Shown piece by piece: positions 33,800-45,800 of a stretch of 64,000 bases of DNA. The position numbers and the translations under genes were made by a program. This stretch comes from Macrocybe gigantea (taxonomy: Eukaryota; Basidiomycota; Agaricomycetes; Agaricales; Callistosporiaceae): contig SJRY01000233.1 of assembly GCA_011319805.1 (NCBI GenBank), positions 100,987-164,986 of the forward strand. The letters run 5' to 3'. Each line of letters opens with the position of its first letter. Within the stretch, counting starts at the first letter, position 1. The notes below the pieces were generated by a model, which was not told the DNA's origin, did not search any database, and worked only from the letters and a program-made list of their open reading frames with translations.

Positions 33800-35521
33800 A
33801 TGTTTGACGATGCCTCCGTAGACTCTCTTCGACGAGGCATGCAACGTCCACGCCGTCCTCCCATCCTCCGCTGGCTGGGCTCCTGGTCGTCGTCCCCCAG
33901 CCATACACCGCAGTCGAACACGCCCCCGTCACCGTCCCTCGCCTCACTCAACGAAGCCCTCCACGAATCTATCCTCCCTACCCACCTCCGCCTGCCCGTC
34001 TTCCCGACACGTTCTTTCCATCTCGTTCTCTGCCCCCTTCCCCGCCTTTCCTGGACAGTCTCACGCGGTCTACCCTGCCAACGTCCTCCCTGTCTCCCCC
34101 TTTGACGGTCACTAATGTTCGTTACACCCGCACCCCCTCGCCATCTGGTGTTCTCAAGTCCCCGCCCATCGTTCTGACGCATTCCCCTCCCACGAAATCA
34201 TCCATCGACACTCTCCGTCCGTCTCTGTTCGCAGTCACACGCGCTCCACATCCACCGCCTCCTTCTCATCCCTACCCAGCACACCTGCACCCCAAACTCC
34301 GTTCTGGTGGTGGTTCCAACAAGATGTCAAGGATGCTCTGCTCTCACAGGATGATCGCGCCGAGTCGCCCCGCGCGACCAAGAAGTGTACGTGTAAACAT
34401 GATTTCATTCCGTGCGTCCTGCCTCTAACAGCACTTCAGACCGGTCAACCAAGAATCCCGTCGTGTTCTGTCACGGTTTGCTGGGCTTTGATTCCGTCAC
34501 CATTGGCCCTTCCATAGCGCCTGTGCAAGTTGCTCACTGGCGCGGTATCAAAGAGGTGCTGGAAGAAAATGGCACTCAAGTCCTCATAACGCGCGTCCCT
34601 GCCACCAGCAGCCCTGTCGATAGAGCAAAGGTCCTCGAGCAAAAGATATCGGAGGTGTATCCAGGCCGTAGCGTGCATCTTATCGGTTCGTGTGCATACT
34701 GCATGACTTTCTCTTTGTTCACGGTTATTGTTACTAGGTCATAGCATGGTAAGAGTCTTACATTTTGCAGTGCATCGAGCTTTGACAATGCAACCGACAT
34801 CTTAGGGAGGACTCGACTGTCGGTACCTCACCACTCATCTCACCTACCGCAAGTTCAAGGTTCTCTCCGTCACGACCATCGCGACTCCGCACCGCGGCTC
34901 ATCTTTCGCTGACCATTTCTTGTCAACCATTGGACCATCCCGCATGCCTTCAGTCCTCTCACTCCTTGACTTGCTTCCAAATGGGGGTGGAGATGGCAAG
35001 GCGTTCAAAGCGCTCACTGTCGAAAGCATGAAAAAGTTCAATGAAGAAACACCCGATGTCGAAGGTGTCAAATATTACAGCTGGGGCGCTGTCTATGAGC
35101 CTGGCCTCATCGACACGTGGAAGTTAGTCACCCTCTCATCTGCGTTTCCTTGTATAATGATTATCATTTGCTTCTGGATATACACAGATGGCCGCACTCC
35201 GTCATCATGGAAAAGGAGGGCCCAAACGACGGACTGGTCTCTGTCGAATCGTCTAAATGGGCAAGTCACCTTGTCGACCCCATCTCCTTAATGGGCTGAT
35301 CAATCCACTGAAAAAAGGGTACCTATCTCGGCACATTGTCGGATGTCAACCATCTGGATCTCGTTGGATGGATTAACACTGCCCGATATAAATGGGCCGA
35401 GATCATGGGCAAGGAGATCAAATTTCGACCTGCAACGTTTTACCTTGGAATTGTGGATATGCTCGCCCAAGAAGTGGAGGGTGCACGGGAAGAGCCCGAC
35501 GAGGAGAGAAATACGAGATGA
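33800..35521 (+). CDS. Alpha/beta-hydrolase lipase (triacylglycerol lipase-like)
   Basis: The core is clear: PFWWWFQQDVKDALLSQDD; the oxyanion region STKNPVVFCHGLLGFDSV; the nucleophile elbow G-HSM-GGLDCRYL split over three exons (middle exon 34738-34748, 11 nt); SVTTIATPHRGSSFADHF; PNDGLVSVESSKW joined to GTYLGTLSDVNHLDLVGW, which brings in the probable catalytic Asp and His; stop at 35521. The last intron (35261-35317) has a GC donor. Such enzymes hydrolyse acylglycerols or related esters; no signal peptide is visible. The N-terminal ~200 residues are Pro/Ser-rich and change frame twice (33980-34100 and 34200-34235) without convincing introns, so the start at 33800 (MFDDASVDSLRRGMQRPRRP) is tentative and bases may be missing. 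Confidence 0.75.
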
Positions 35522-35677
35522 TACGGCAAGTGTCCAACCAATTGACGTTGTCTTTGTTTGTGCTGATCATCTCTGCAGCACTTATAATTCTACAGTTTAT
35601 ATCTATTTCTTCGTTTACGTAATATACATATGTCGTCATGATCAGTCCGGTATCGCTTTTCCATTTCCGTGATCACC

Positions 35678-36914
35678 ATGGCCACCAACAACATCCTCCA
35701 AAAGATTTCCTCAAACAAGGCCTTTGAGGGCGAGCTCATCAAGTACAAATTCAAGGTCTGTGCTCTTGTGCTCGTCTGGCCGCCGCTTGTCGTCTCACCC
35801 GAATCGCGCAGTCTGCGACGCTTGGTGGGCTTGATGCCCAATTCAACCTCTTCCTGCCTCCAACCGCCACCCAGGAATCCAAAGTCCCCGTTCTAGTCTA
35901 CCTTGCGGGTTTAACATGCACCGAGGACAACGGGTATGTGCAGCTCTAGTCGTCTCGCCCACCAACTCATCTGGTTGGACGTCGAACGCAGTGCGCAGAA
36001 AGGTTCGTTCTTGGGCGTCGCCTCCGCACAGGGAATCGCCCTTCTCTTCCCAGACACGTCACCTCGCGGGGCTGGGATTGCGGGGGAAGACGATGATTGG
36101 GACTTTGGCACCGGCGCCGGATTCTACCTGAACGCGACAAACCCGAAATACGCCAAGCATTACAACATGCTGACTCACATTGCCACGGAGCTCCCCCAGG
36201 TCATCGAAGCTGCTGGCCTTCCCATCGTGAGTCTCTCCATTTTCTTTCCTCTCCTAGTCATCAGATCAGCACGAGGGCTCACGCGTCATGACCCACCAGG
36301 ATTTCACACGACAATCCATATTTGGCCACAGCATGGGAGGCCACGGAGCGCTGACGATGTATCTCGCGTCAAATACGAAGCAGTATCGTTCCGTGTCCGC
36401 CTTTGCGCCCATAGCTAATCCGTCCAAATGCCCATGGGGTGAGAAGGCATTCACAGGCTATCTTCAGGGCGGCGTGGAGGAAGGCCGCGTTTCATACGAT
36501 GCCACGGAACTCATTCAATCATACAAAGATTCTGTCCACATCTTGATCGATTATGTCGGTCTCCTTCGACATTACTCCGATCCATTGCTCACTCATGCTA
36601 TCGCGCTGCTCGCAGGGCACCGCTGACGGCTTTTACAAACAAGGCCAATTGTTGCCTGAGAATTTCCTCAAAGCCGCTCGCGACGCAGGCTTCGACGAGG
36701 TTCAAGTCCGGGTCAGGAGTCACGATGGTTATGATCACAGTTATTATTTTGTACGTCCGAGCTTTCTTTCTTTTTCCCAAAACTTTCAGAAACACTGACT
36801 TGTTACAAGATCTCCACGTTTGCATCCGATCATATTCATTGTAAGTCATCTCTACTGTATGGTATCCAGACCTCTCCACTGTCCTTAGTCCACGCCAATT
36901 TCCTCAAGGCGTGA
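35678..36914 (+). CDS. S-formylglutathione hydrolase (esterase D)
   Basis: The start is [20 protein letters not shown] at ATG 35678. Exons then give [48 protein letters not shown] with DTSPRGAGI, the nucleophile motif [28 protein letters not shown], and [15 protein letters not shown] with the catalytic His. It ends [18 protein letters not shown], with a TGA at 36912-36914. This is the full esterase-D family order. The enzyme hydrolyses S-formylglutathione to formate and glutathione in the cytosol, the second step of formaldehyde detoxification after glutathione-dependent alcohol dehydrogenase (not in this window). All introns are ordinary GT-AG. It converges with the FHA-kinase gene, 81 bp between stops. 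Confidence 0.9.
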
Positions 36915-36995
36915 GTCGAACCCCATGCGACGAACAGACGGACGAGGAAATCGAAGACAAGGACAACATTTGGAACAAACAAAGGAGAACTTTCT

Positions 36996-39114
36996 CTAAC
37001 CACTCACGCTTGACCAGGCGATTCTCTGCTGGTACAGTGCCTGTAACTCGTGTAATTCACAATTTATCCATTCCGATTCCAAGGCCCTCCGAACTGTTGC
37101 ACGTTTTGTGTGATCGTAGATAAGAAGTTGCTCTACCAATGCTCTCGCTGGCCATATTTGAATGTGAACGTTCGACATGACGGAATCCTTCGTCTGCGCA
37201 CCTTTCGTGAGATCCTTCCATATGTAAGCTCGAAACTGGACCTCTCCTTCAATGATCTTTGCCTTCACAACAACGTCCGTGTTCAGTTGACTTTGCGACC
37301 CTCTTGTCGACATGGGATTCTTTGTTCGAGACAAATAACTGCTGCCACCGAACGGCGGCGAGACAGGCTCGTTATCGAAGGGATGATAGCCTCTAGTTTA
37401 TTCGTGGAATGTTTCAGAGGATGTCAGCAAGCCAGACCTACGAGAGCATCACGAATAAGATGACTCCAGCACTCCAGCAATCAGCTGGCAATCTAACGAA
37501 ATTTCAGGATCGCATTAATCAGTTCTCTGACATAGGATTATCTTACCCAACATAGCTCAGATGTTTGTGATCCAGTGCGAGAATACCTTCAGGTGGTAAA
37601 TATGAGACCGTTCCGCAGACGTTGAATGTTTCTTGTAATGCATTAGGGCGAGCTAAGCCAAAATCTGCAATTAAAATGCGAGGGTACGGGCCAGGAGCGA
37701 ACAAAAGTATATTTTCCGGCTGCAAGGCAGTTAGTCAGTTGAACCCATTATGCCGCTGTCGAGTACCTTCAAGTCTTCCCAATGAGAAACGAGTTAACAT
37801 GCAAAGCTAAACATGTGGCTACTCGAGTTCAGCTTACCTCGATGAGATATCATCCTATCATGCAAGTATTGCAGAGCCATCAACAACTGATACATAATAT
37901 ACTTGGCCTCGGCTTCGCACAGTCGACTATCAGTGCTAGGATGGCAGGTGATATACGTGAACAAATCCCCGCCAGTACAAAGCTGCAGAAAAATGTGGCT
38001 ATAGGTGAATGTCAGGTTTCCGGAATTTAGCCGGCGAAGAGATGCGACGGCGGACATGAAGTTCTTATTTTCCTGGGTTTCGTATATCTGATTGATATTG
38101 GGCTGTTTAGTCGGCACTCAGCACTACTCCACCGCAACGGAAACGATGGAACTTAACATGTGTCAAAGTCATGAGAATCCTGACTTCTTTCATGACTTGT
38201 TCGACTTCAGAAGACTTTCTTGTTTTGATGCTCTTACACGCGACTTGTCTATGATTGTTGGGATCAAGAGCGAGATGCACAGTTGCAAAAGAACCTCGTC
38301 CCAAGCAGTGAGAACTGATGATGTACCGCCCAAGGTGCTCCGAGCGGTTTCAATTCTCTAAACTGTATAGAATGTGACGCCACTTACTTTAAACGTCGGC
38401 TGCGTTGGGGGGGTCGGATCGAAGATGGTGGACTTCTCGGTAGGTTCCCGCGTAACATAGACGCATGTGAAGGCTATAGATGATTTCAGAAGAGCGCATT
38501 GTATTTACCAGTACCACGGACTCGATGATTGCGGCAGCTCGAGAACATCTCCATCCATGAGTATCACAGCCGTCTTTTTAATCCTTTGGCTGTTCACATT
38601 GATCCCGTTGCGGGATAGATCCTGTGTATTTGGGCTAAATTTCGAGCGGCAGATGTCAAAAGCTGACATTACATGGCACGAAACGATAATGCCGCCTGTC
38701 GGAGAGGGAATCCTGTTTCGTGGGCGTCAGAGGATATGAATTCTCTGGGACTGAGAAAACTTGCGCATATAACTTGCAGTGGATACCAGAAACACATGGA
38801 TCCGTTAAAACATAGGTGCTGGGTCGAGACAGAGATCAAGACAGATGTTTCTCTTCTATTGCTACTCAGCATACCAGCGTTGAGGGTCTCGACCGATCGT
38901 CACTGGTCTGTTCAAAACCAAGGCAATGACTTCACGGCAGAATGAGAGAAGAAACACCAAACGTATGATGACTGTAACATAGAAGGGTACCTTCCTTTCG
39001 GCCATTCCGTATAGTGACCAATTTTGCGCATATATTTGTTCTCAAAGCTCGTCCCGTCGCACTGCTACTGATTTCCAGATGCATGGTCTTGCGCCTCTTA
39101 GGCGAGGGTTCCAT
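36996..39114 (-). CDS. FHA-domain protein kinase (Chk2/Cds1/Rad53-like checkpoint kinase)
   Basis: ATG 39114 begins MEPSPKRRKTMHLEIS. The FHA domain is spread over small exons: PVTIGRDPQR, DPCVSGIHCKLYA, DLSRNGINVNSQRIKKT and VILMDGDVLELP. The kinase domain has the Gly loop GRGSFATVHLA, VACKSIK (ATP Lys), LQLCTGGDLFTYI, ALQYLHDRMISHR-DLK-PENILL, IADFGLARP and VCGTVSYLPPEG. A C-lobe ends EWINCELHELQALYQQRIAW. A single N-terminal FHA plus this kinase type is the Chk2/Cds1 arrangement, a DNA-damage and replication checkpoint effector in the nucleus. The D-L-K of the catalytic loop is on its own 8-nt exon (37774-37767). Start and several exon borders were chosen by motif continuity. LSG1 lies upstream on the same strand. 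Confidence 0.8.
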
Positions 39115-39321
39115 AGTATAATGAATTTGACGAAATGATGTCTTCATATGTCCGAGGAGTCGCAAAACCTGACGGAACTCGGAAGGAAAGTTGATTGATT
39201 GAAGACGAGGAGCTAACGGTCGAAATGGAGAGAATCACGTTTGACTGACTAAGCAGCAGCAAGAGAAAAGGTGTCGCGCGGATTGCATAGTATGGTGAGC
39301 AACAAATTACATGTACATGCA

Positions 39322-41600
39322 TCAATCGTAACCCTGGCCGCTACGTTGTTTCGTGCGTTTCGGTTTTCTGTGCTTTTTTCCTTCCTTGAAGAAACCAGAT
39401 ATTGGTGCTCGCGTTGTCAAAGGTGTGCCGTCCTCCGCGACAAGGTTTTGAGTGGGGTATAGCTTGGCCCGAGAAAAGGAATCACCCCCACGAACAGGCG
39501 CTCGACTAAAAGGCCGCAAAGAAACCACGGGATCTGCTTGGAAAAACTCTCGATCTAGCTCAGAGACTTTGCGGCTAGGGACGAAAGCTGCTCCAGTGGT
39601 TCTATTCGTTTCGGCCGTAACCTCAATAGGTTTTTTCTTCGACTGCATAAGCATGGTTCTTCGAGAATCTTCGTTGTATGATTTCTCCGCCACGCCAGGG
39701 GGAGGGTGACAGAAAAGCAGGGCACCGTTGATGTAATCCTTCAGTATATAGCGAGCAGCACGTGCTTCGTCTGGATTCCCTTGCCCGGAGCGCATGAACC
39801 CCCTAGCACCTTCGGAATATGAGTAAGGACTATCATACTAAGGAGGGACGACGTACTAGCATATGCCTTCAGCAAATCTTCCGCCGTTAGGTTGCCGTCC
39901 CCTCCTTCTTCGATTCCTTTGACTGCTATAGACAAGCCATACTTTGTCTCCAAAAGGTTCTTAGATATCCGCTTGACGAGTAGCGCGATGGGTCCCGTAT
40001 ATTCCCTCAACTGGTCGACGGGCAAGACACCGTCACAAACCAGATCGGCTCTTGTTGTCGCGAACTGGGGGAAAACCAGACCGGGACAGTCGCATAGGAC
40101 AATCTTGTCCGACAGGGAAATGGTCTGGAAATGCTTGGTCTTGCCAGGTGTGGCTGATACGCTCACTTTCTTGGCACCTAAGAGGGAGTTTATCGTACTG
40201 GATTTCCCCACATTGGGATATCCAACAAGACCGACTACTAGCTTTGTTGGGGGGTGACCCGACGAGGAGGTGAATTCTGTTGAAAGATAATGAGAAAAAG
40301 GAATCTATGGCAGCTGCATCAGATGCGTGCCTGATAATTCTGGCGCCGAAGATACGAAGAGATTTTCCAGTTCGCTAACGGAGAGGATGCGGGTTCTCGG
40401 ATCTTCAACATGCGTCTCGTCGTCATCGGTAGCCGAAAAGTATTCGTCTTCTTCGTCGGAGGCACTATCACTCAGTTGGTTTTTGAAAACAACTTCGGGA
40501 GTCTCTGGCATCTTTCCGTATATGTTCAGTCCGTTCAGTCCTTCGGCGGCCTCATCTGTTCTATCTTGCTGCAGAGCCGCCGCCTTCGCAGCAGAGAAGA
40601 AGCCATATTGAATACCCTCTCGCTCAAAATAATCAGCCCACGATGTCCTAAGAAAGACACGTGTCAACACAAGTCAGCTTTCATAAAGAAGCTGGCTTTA
40701 CCGCTGTTTCAAGGTTAGGAGATCGGCCTTGTTGATCAATAGCAAATTTCGCCTTTTACCTTTCCCAGTTCCAGCTTCTCCTTCTGTACCCTCGACGTCC
40801 AGAACATACGCCTCCAAGTCTTCGCATCGGAACCGCAATGGATTGCGAGCGTCGACTATCTGGACGATTAGGTATGACCGTTCTACGACACGCCACAGTT
40901 GCCGCCAAACTTCGATGTTGCGTTCAAAGGGCGTCAGAAGAAATTTGTCTTCTTCCTGTAGTCTAACAAGAGTATAAATGAACCGATAAACAATGTTCCG
41001 ATGGAATCACTTTGCCAGTCCTCGTCTCCAGTCCAGAAATGATGCTTTTTCTTGTTTGTCAAGCTCTTCCACAGTCATGGATTTGACCCATGGGGGCCTT
41101 CTAGGAACTCGTAGCCTAGTCTTGTTTTTTGAATGCTTCGCGAGAGTTTCAATTTCCTCCTGCTCTGAAAGAAGATAAGGGTTCTGTGTGATTCTGGTGG
41201 ACTGAGGGATAATTTTGATGTTGCGTCTTTCTTCAATGGACTTCAGCACGTTACTTGCGCAAGTTTTCGGGAAATAAAAACTTACCCGCCGCAAAATCGG
41301 TCCCTGCGAGTTGAGCGGTGTTCAGAAACTCGTCCAGATCTCGTTCCTGAGTTATAGATTGTAAATTGTGGCCATGAGCAGAGTCCGTGGTATACTAAGA
41401 CGAGAGAATCAGAGAAGTCTCCACTAAGTAAACAATGGGCGACTTCTGACCAACCCAGATTCCTGCCTGTTGCGAGCATCTCTGGTCTGTCTGTTGATGA
41501 TAGCTCGGCCTAGGCCACTAGAATTATGGTCTTTCGACTTTCCAGGCTGAAGAAAATATCCGTCACTGTCCTAGTCGCAAATTCGAAAATTGTTCACCAT
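39322..41600 (-). CDS. LSG1: Large-subunit GTPase LSG1 (60S ribosome export/maturation)
   Basis: A circularly permuted YlqF/YawG-type GTPase. The G4 motif (LLLINKADLLT) comes before G1 (VGYPNVGKSSTINSLLGAKK) and G3 (CDCPGLVFP). The N-terminal helical region carries GLGRAIINRQTRDARNRQ and QNPYLLSEQEEIETLAKHSK. The C-terminal basic tail ends KHRKPKRTKQRSGQGYD. Lsg1 releases Nmd3 from pre-60S subunits in the cytoplasm. The start appears to be a lone ATG exon at 41600-41598, followed by a 51-nt intron (41597-41547), giving MPGKSKDHNSSGLGRAI. This start is supported by the fit with the conserved GLGRA segment. It is divergent from the LYR-protein gene 122 bp away. Confidence 0.85.
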
Positions 41601-41722
41601 CAGGAGTCAAAATGGAGGACACTTGCACGAAGTCGCAGAGATAGACGTTGATGGACTTGTGGAGTTATGGTTGCTTACATAAAACCTAGAAGTCTTACAA
41701 CATTTTTGCCTCTGTTTATAAT
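41601..41722. promoter_or_regulatory. Divergent promoter of LSG1 and the LYR-protein gene
   Basis: 122 bp between the inferred start codons (41600 minus, 41723 plus). No specific factor site was recognised; assignment is by geometry. Confidence 0.4.
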
Positions 41723-42796
41723 ATGCTACCTGGGATCTACCGTAAATACCTCCGCGAAATCAAACGGTTACCTGTTCCTTACCTTCAGTGAGATCGAAAC
41801 ATTTGCATTGCTCCAGTTCTATCTTGACGTCGGTTGTCAGGCAGTTTTTTCGTATCAAGGTCTCCGATGAGATCTGGCGACTGAAGCAATGTAATGACCC
41901 AGTTGTCCGTGACAGTAAAATAAAGAAGTTGTCGAAGGTCGGAACATTGGCTCGATCCACCGTCATAACATTCATTTTCTCTCCCAGGATGCGCAGAAGC
42001 TGGAAGCGGCCAATTATGGGAATACGAAAGCGATGGCGCACGTTTTGGACCTTGCATATGGTCGAAAAGGCAAGCTCAAGCGGGAGATTCTAAAGGTATG
42101 GCGAGATCTCCCTTTCTATTCTGACAGTCCATTGTCTTACTTCCCGTCTAGCCCCTCTTGACTGAGGCCAGAGGCAGAGGGGAGCCGCTCATTAAGGCCG
42201 TGCCAACGTCCTACCTTCCACACTACACACCGGGGCTGAGAGCTTTGTTGACCGCTTCCTTCTCTCGCAGTTCTAAACCATCGAAACCAAAGGACTTAGA
42301 CCACCCTCCGCTCCTTCCTTCTCGTGCCACCGAGAACTCGCGTGAAATTGCGATGCTAGGTTCTTTCAGCAAACGCAGAGAGTATAACATCCGCTGGCGT
42401 TATTTTGCGACGCAGTGGAAGAAAGTCTGGCCACCTCTCACCCTTGCAACTCAAGAATTGGATGTGACGGCATCACAAAATCTCTCCAATGCCAGTATAC
42501 CCCGTATAAATAGCCAGGGTCGAGGCCTCTTCCGAAGCATTGACGAAGTCTTGGGGCCTCTTCCCTACTCACCTAGCGGTAGAAGACCTGGAGCTGGGTA
42601 CATTCGACACCCTTCAAGATGGCTTAGAAGAAGATATCTGCAACTATTGTTTAACGTTCCCCTTCTCGTGCAGCGTCAAGCCATGGATGACCGGCCTCCG
42701 TTCATAGTGCCAAGCGTTACTCGACGTCATACCTTGAAAGCTATTACTGCAGATGAGGAAAGCTGGCTTGTCTCTGCAAGCAATCGTGTTAGGTAG
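41723..42796 (+). CDS. LYR-motif (Complex1_LYR-like) mitochondrial protein
   Basis: The first exon reads MLPGIYRKYLREIKRLPVPY and the second continues FFRIKVSDEIWRLKQCND. Together these form the short helical LYR/Complex1_LYR-like start found in mitochondrial assembly factors and fungal ribosome-associated LYR proteins. Exon 3 gives DAQKLEAANYGNTKAMAHVL and exon 4 PLLTEARGRGEPLIKAVPTS, followed by a basic C-terminal domain to the stop at 42796. LYR proteins act with the acyl carrier protein in assembling Fe-S clusters, respiratory complexes or mitoribosomes. Which of these applies cannot be told. The canonical tripeptide is replaced by a related Y-x-x-x-L-R spacing, so the family call is moderate. 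It converges with SEC8 53 bp later. Confidence 0.6.
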
Positions 42797-42848
42797 ACAA
42801 CTGATATAAAAAAATGATGCATTGGGGTATATGGTGTGGTAAATCTAA

Positions 42849-45800
42849 TTATGAACCCGACTTCTCCAACTCCAAGCCATGCAAGTCAATTACATACATG
42901 CTGTAGTTACGATCAATCGCTTTTCCAGCGCTGTTGTCGCTGTCTTCTGGCACCACGCCGCATTGAAAGCTCAGCATCGTTTGATATTCGTCAAATGAGA
43001 AAAGTTGCTTTCGACGAATACCATCAAGCATCTCCTAAGCGGAAAGTTTACTGCCAGAGGGTTATGAGACAAAAAGGCTTCAGGTACCCACCTGTGGGGT
43101 AACAAAAAACAACGAATAGTAGTTTCTGGCGCGTTCGAATTCCATGTTTTCCACATCGCTCGTAAGGGTTTTGATGCACTGTTGCAAAGCTAACATGTTA
43201 CGCAGGATTTTTTTAATACCAAAAGTGTTAGGTAATCGTAGATAGCGTGCATCGGAGATCAGTATTTGTTCCATGAGGTGTCCAAGACCCGCGAAGATGA
43301 ACCTTGTTACGATTATTAGCCACGGCGGAGAACAGCATGCAAGGAACTCACCGCCCTACAGAGTTTGGCAGAGTATTGCTGACAGTATCATGACATTTCA
43401 CAAGTTCGCCGTTGAGATCAGTTACATGCGAATCAGGTTCCATAGCTTCGCAGTCGATATGGTAATTTCCCTTCATAATTTGTTAGCTATTGGACGATCG
43501 AAGTAGGGTACCTTACATGTCGCATTGCGGAGTTCAAATAGTACGTCGTTCGGCATCGGACATCGATTCGTATTGTATGCAGTATCAGTTCCGCCAACTG
43601 CTCGTATGTTTTGAGCAAGGCTTGAAAACGGCTACTCGTCAATAATGTGTCAATGTTGTGCTATGGGCCAGAATCGGTGCCTGAGACTCACAGTAACATC
43701 TCTCTCGACAACGGGAGCTGCAGCTCAGATGGCACGATTATTGCAGCGTCGGGGGTCCTCGGCGTGACACCTGATAACGGTTCAAGATTTTGCGGTGAGG
43801 TGGCAGATAGCGGGTCTTCTGGCTTGGCTCTGAGAAGCGCAAGACCATCGATAAACCAAACCTGCAATTGCCATATGAACAAGGTAAATAAGAAAAGTCA
43901 TATATACATGAACTGACAAGGCTGCGATAGAGACTGCACAGGGCAGATAAGTTTCGGACTGATGAAATCAGTTCTTCCTCCTGGATGGACCTGTGACCGA
44001 GAAGCTCCATTTCTAGATTTGTTTCCTGACGACATAGCTGGTATTGCTTATCGGCATCTTGCTGTGGTAAAAAAACGTCAATGAAAGATAACACCGAACG
44101 GTGGAAAGTACTCACGGACACATTCAGGAGCTCTGAAAGACATGTGCTCAGCTCGGATCTCTGTGCCCACTGAGCGGCGATAGCTATTGGCTGCTCTAGC
44201 CTGGCAGCTGACCGAGTGTGTGCAGCAACGAGATCCTGGAATCGATCGCTGCATCGTTGGTAGAATTGTATGATGACCCGAGAATAAGTCTAGAATAATT
44301 TTCCCGGTGAAACGGACTCGTGCGAAGCATCGCGCAAAGCGAGTTGATAAGAGCCATCAATCTGGTACCCGCCTGCACGCAGTGTCAAAAATGCCGGTAG
44401 ACGAATGACAATAAGTTTCATTACTTTCACCAGGGGTTCGGGGCAGAGGAGGTGCGACAAAGGATCTAACTGAAATGCTTCTGACCCTGAAAAAAATAGT
44501 CGGCTATCTCCTGTACAGCAAGTCTTTCTTGGGCTAACATACCAGTTGCAGCTTCGTGAAACAGATCCGAGACCTTTTCTTCCAGCTGAGGCAAGTAGAC
44601 TTTGAGAACAAACTCATCCAAGATGACACTGGAGGTTCTCGCAAACTCTGAGCCGAATGGAAGAACTTCCGTAATGCGGTCCAAAAATGCGAGGGTGGGT
44701 TGAAAGAGAATGCTGACGTGGAAGGCGTCCGGACTCACAATGAGTCGATGGTGAGGGTCCGCCCCGGACATACGATCATCGCTTCCAGTGATTGCCATTG
44801 AAGACTGTGCAGTGTCGCCGGACGATCCTGAAGCAAGACCCGGCATAGTATCGTTCAAGAGCTGCATGATGCCATCTTCGTGCACTTTCAAAGCTTTGCC
44901 GGTCAATTTGGCGTCAGTGTCTCCAAAGCGGAAGACTGGCTGGAAAAGTGAATTATTAGTTTCGTTCGATTAGGACATCACAACGCGACATCAACACACT
45001 TTATGTCGTTCCCGATGGTGTTTTCCTTCGCGCAGAATTTCATTGATGGACGATATAGGATTCCTACCCGAGGCAGTCCCTTGCTCCTCATCCGTCAAAT
45101 AATCACGAATCAAACTCTGGATCTTCAAGAGCGGCTGAGGATGGAAGCATGATATAGGAAGTACCGTACGAACCTCCATTTGGATGGCACTCCAGGCTTC
45201 CGATAGAGGGAACAGAGATCCAGGCTTAGCACCAGCGGAATCTTTGAAGTCTCTTCTCTAGAACGACGTGTCTCTATCAGGTCGTGATGAAATAAGCGGT
45301 CGACTCACAGATCCTATCCTATTCGCGATTTCGTAGATGACTCTTAGTCCTTGTACAACAGCATCAAGTTTTGAATATAGCGTCCAGAAGAGGTCACGCA
45401 GAATTTCGTGATCCGCATGTTTGGAAGACGATTCAAGTTTGCTCAGTCTCAATAACGAAGCTTTGAGACGAGTTGCCATCGATGAAGCAGCAGTGGGTAC
45501 GTCCGTAGAGGCAAATGTGTAAACTCCATGAACCTTTTCTGTTGTTGAGACTTGGATTATAACTTGTGTTCCACGGCCAAATTCAGCCCTTTCTTCGACC
45601 TCATCCAGTGTTGTTTCCACCAGAGTGAATACTTCACTTGGAAGCTTTTGAGAGATAGTGTCAAGAGCATTACCCAATTTTCCAAGCACGGCTAACGATT
45701 CAAGGAGGATTTCCATGTAAGAGAATGAATCAGCTTCTGGGTTGGCAGGTATGGCGGTTGAGCTTGTCACTAGGCTCCCTGATCTGAGACTCCGGATACC

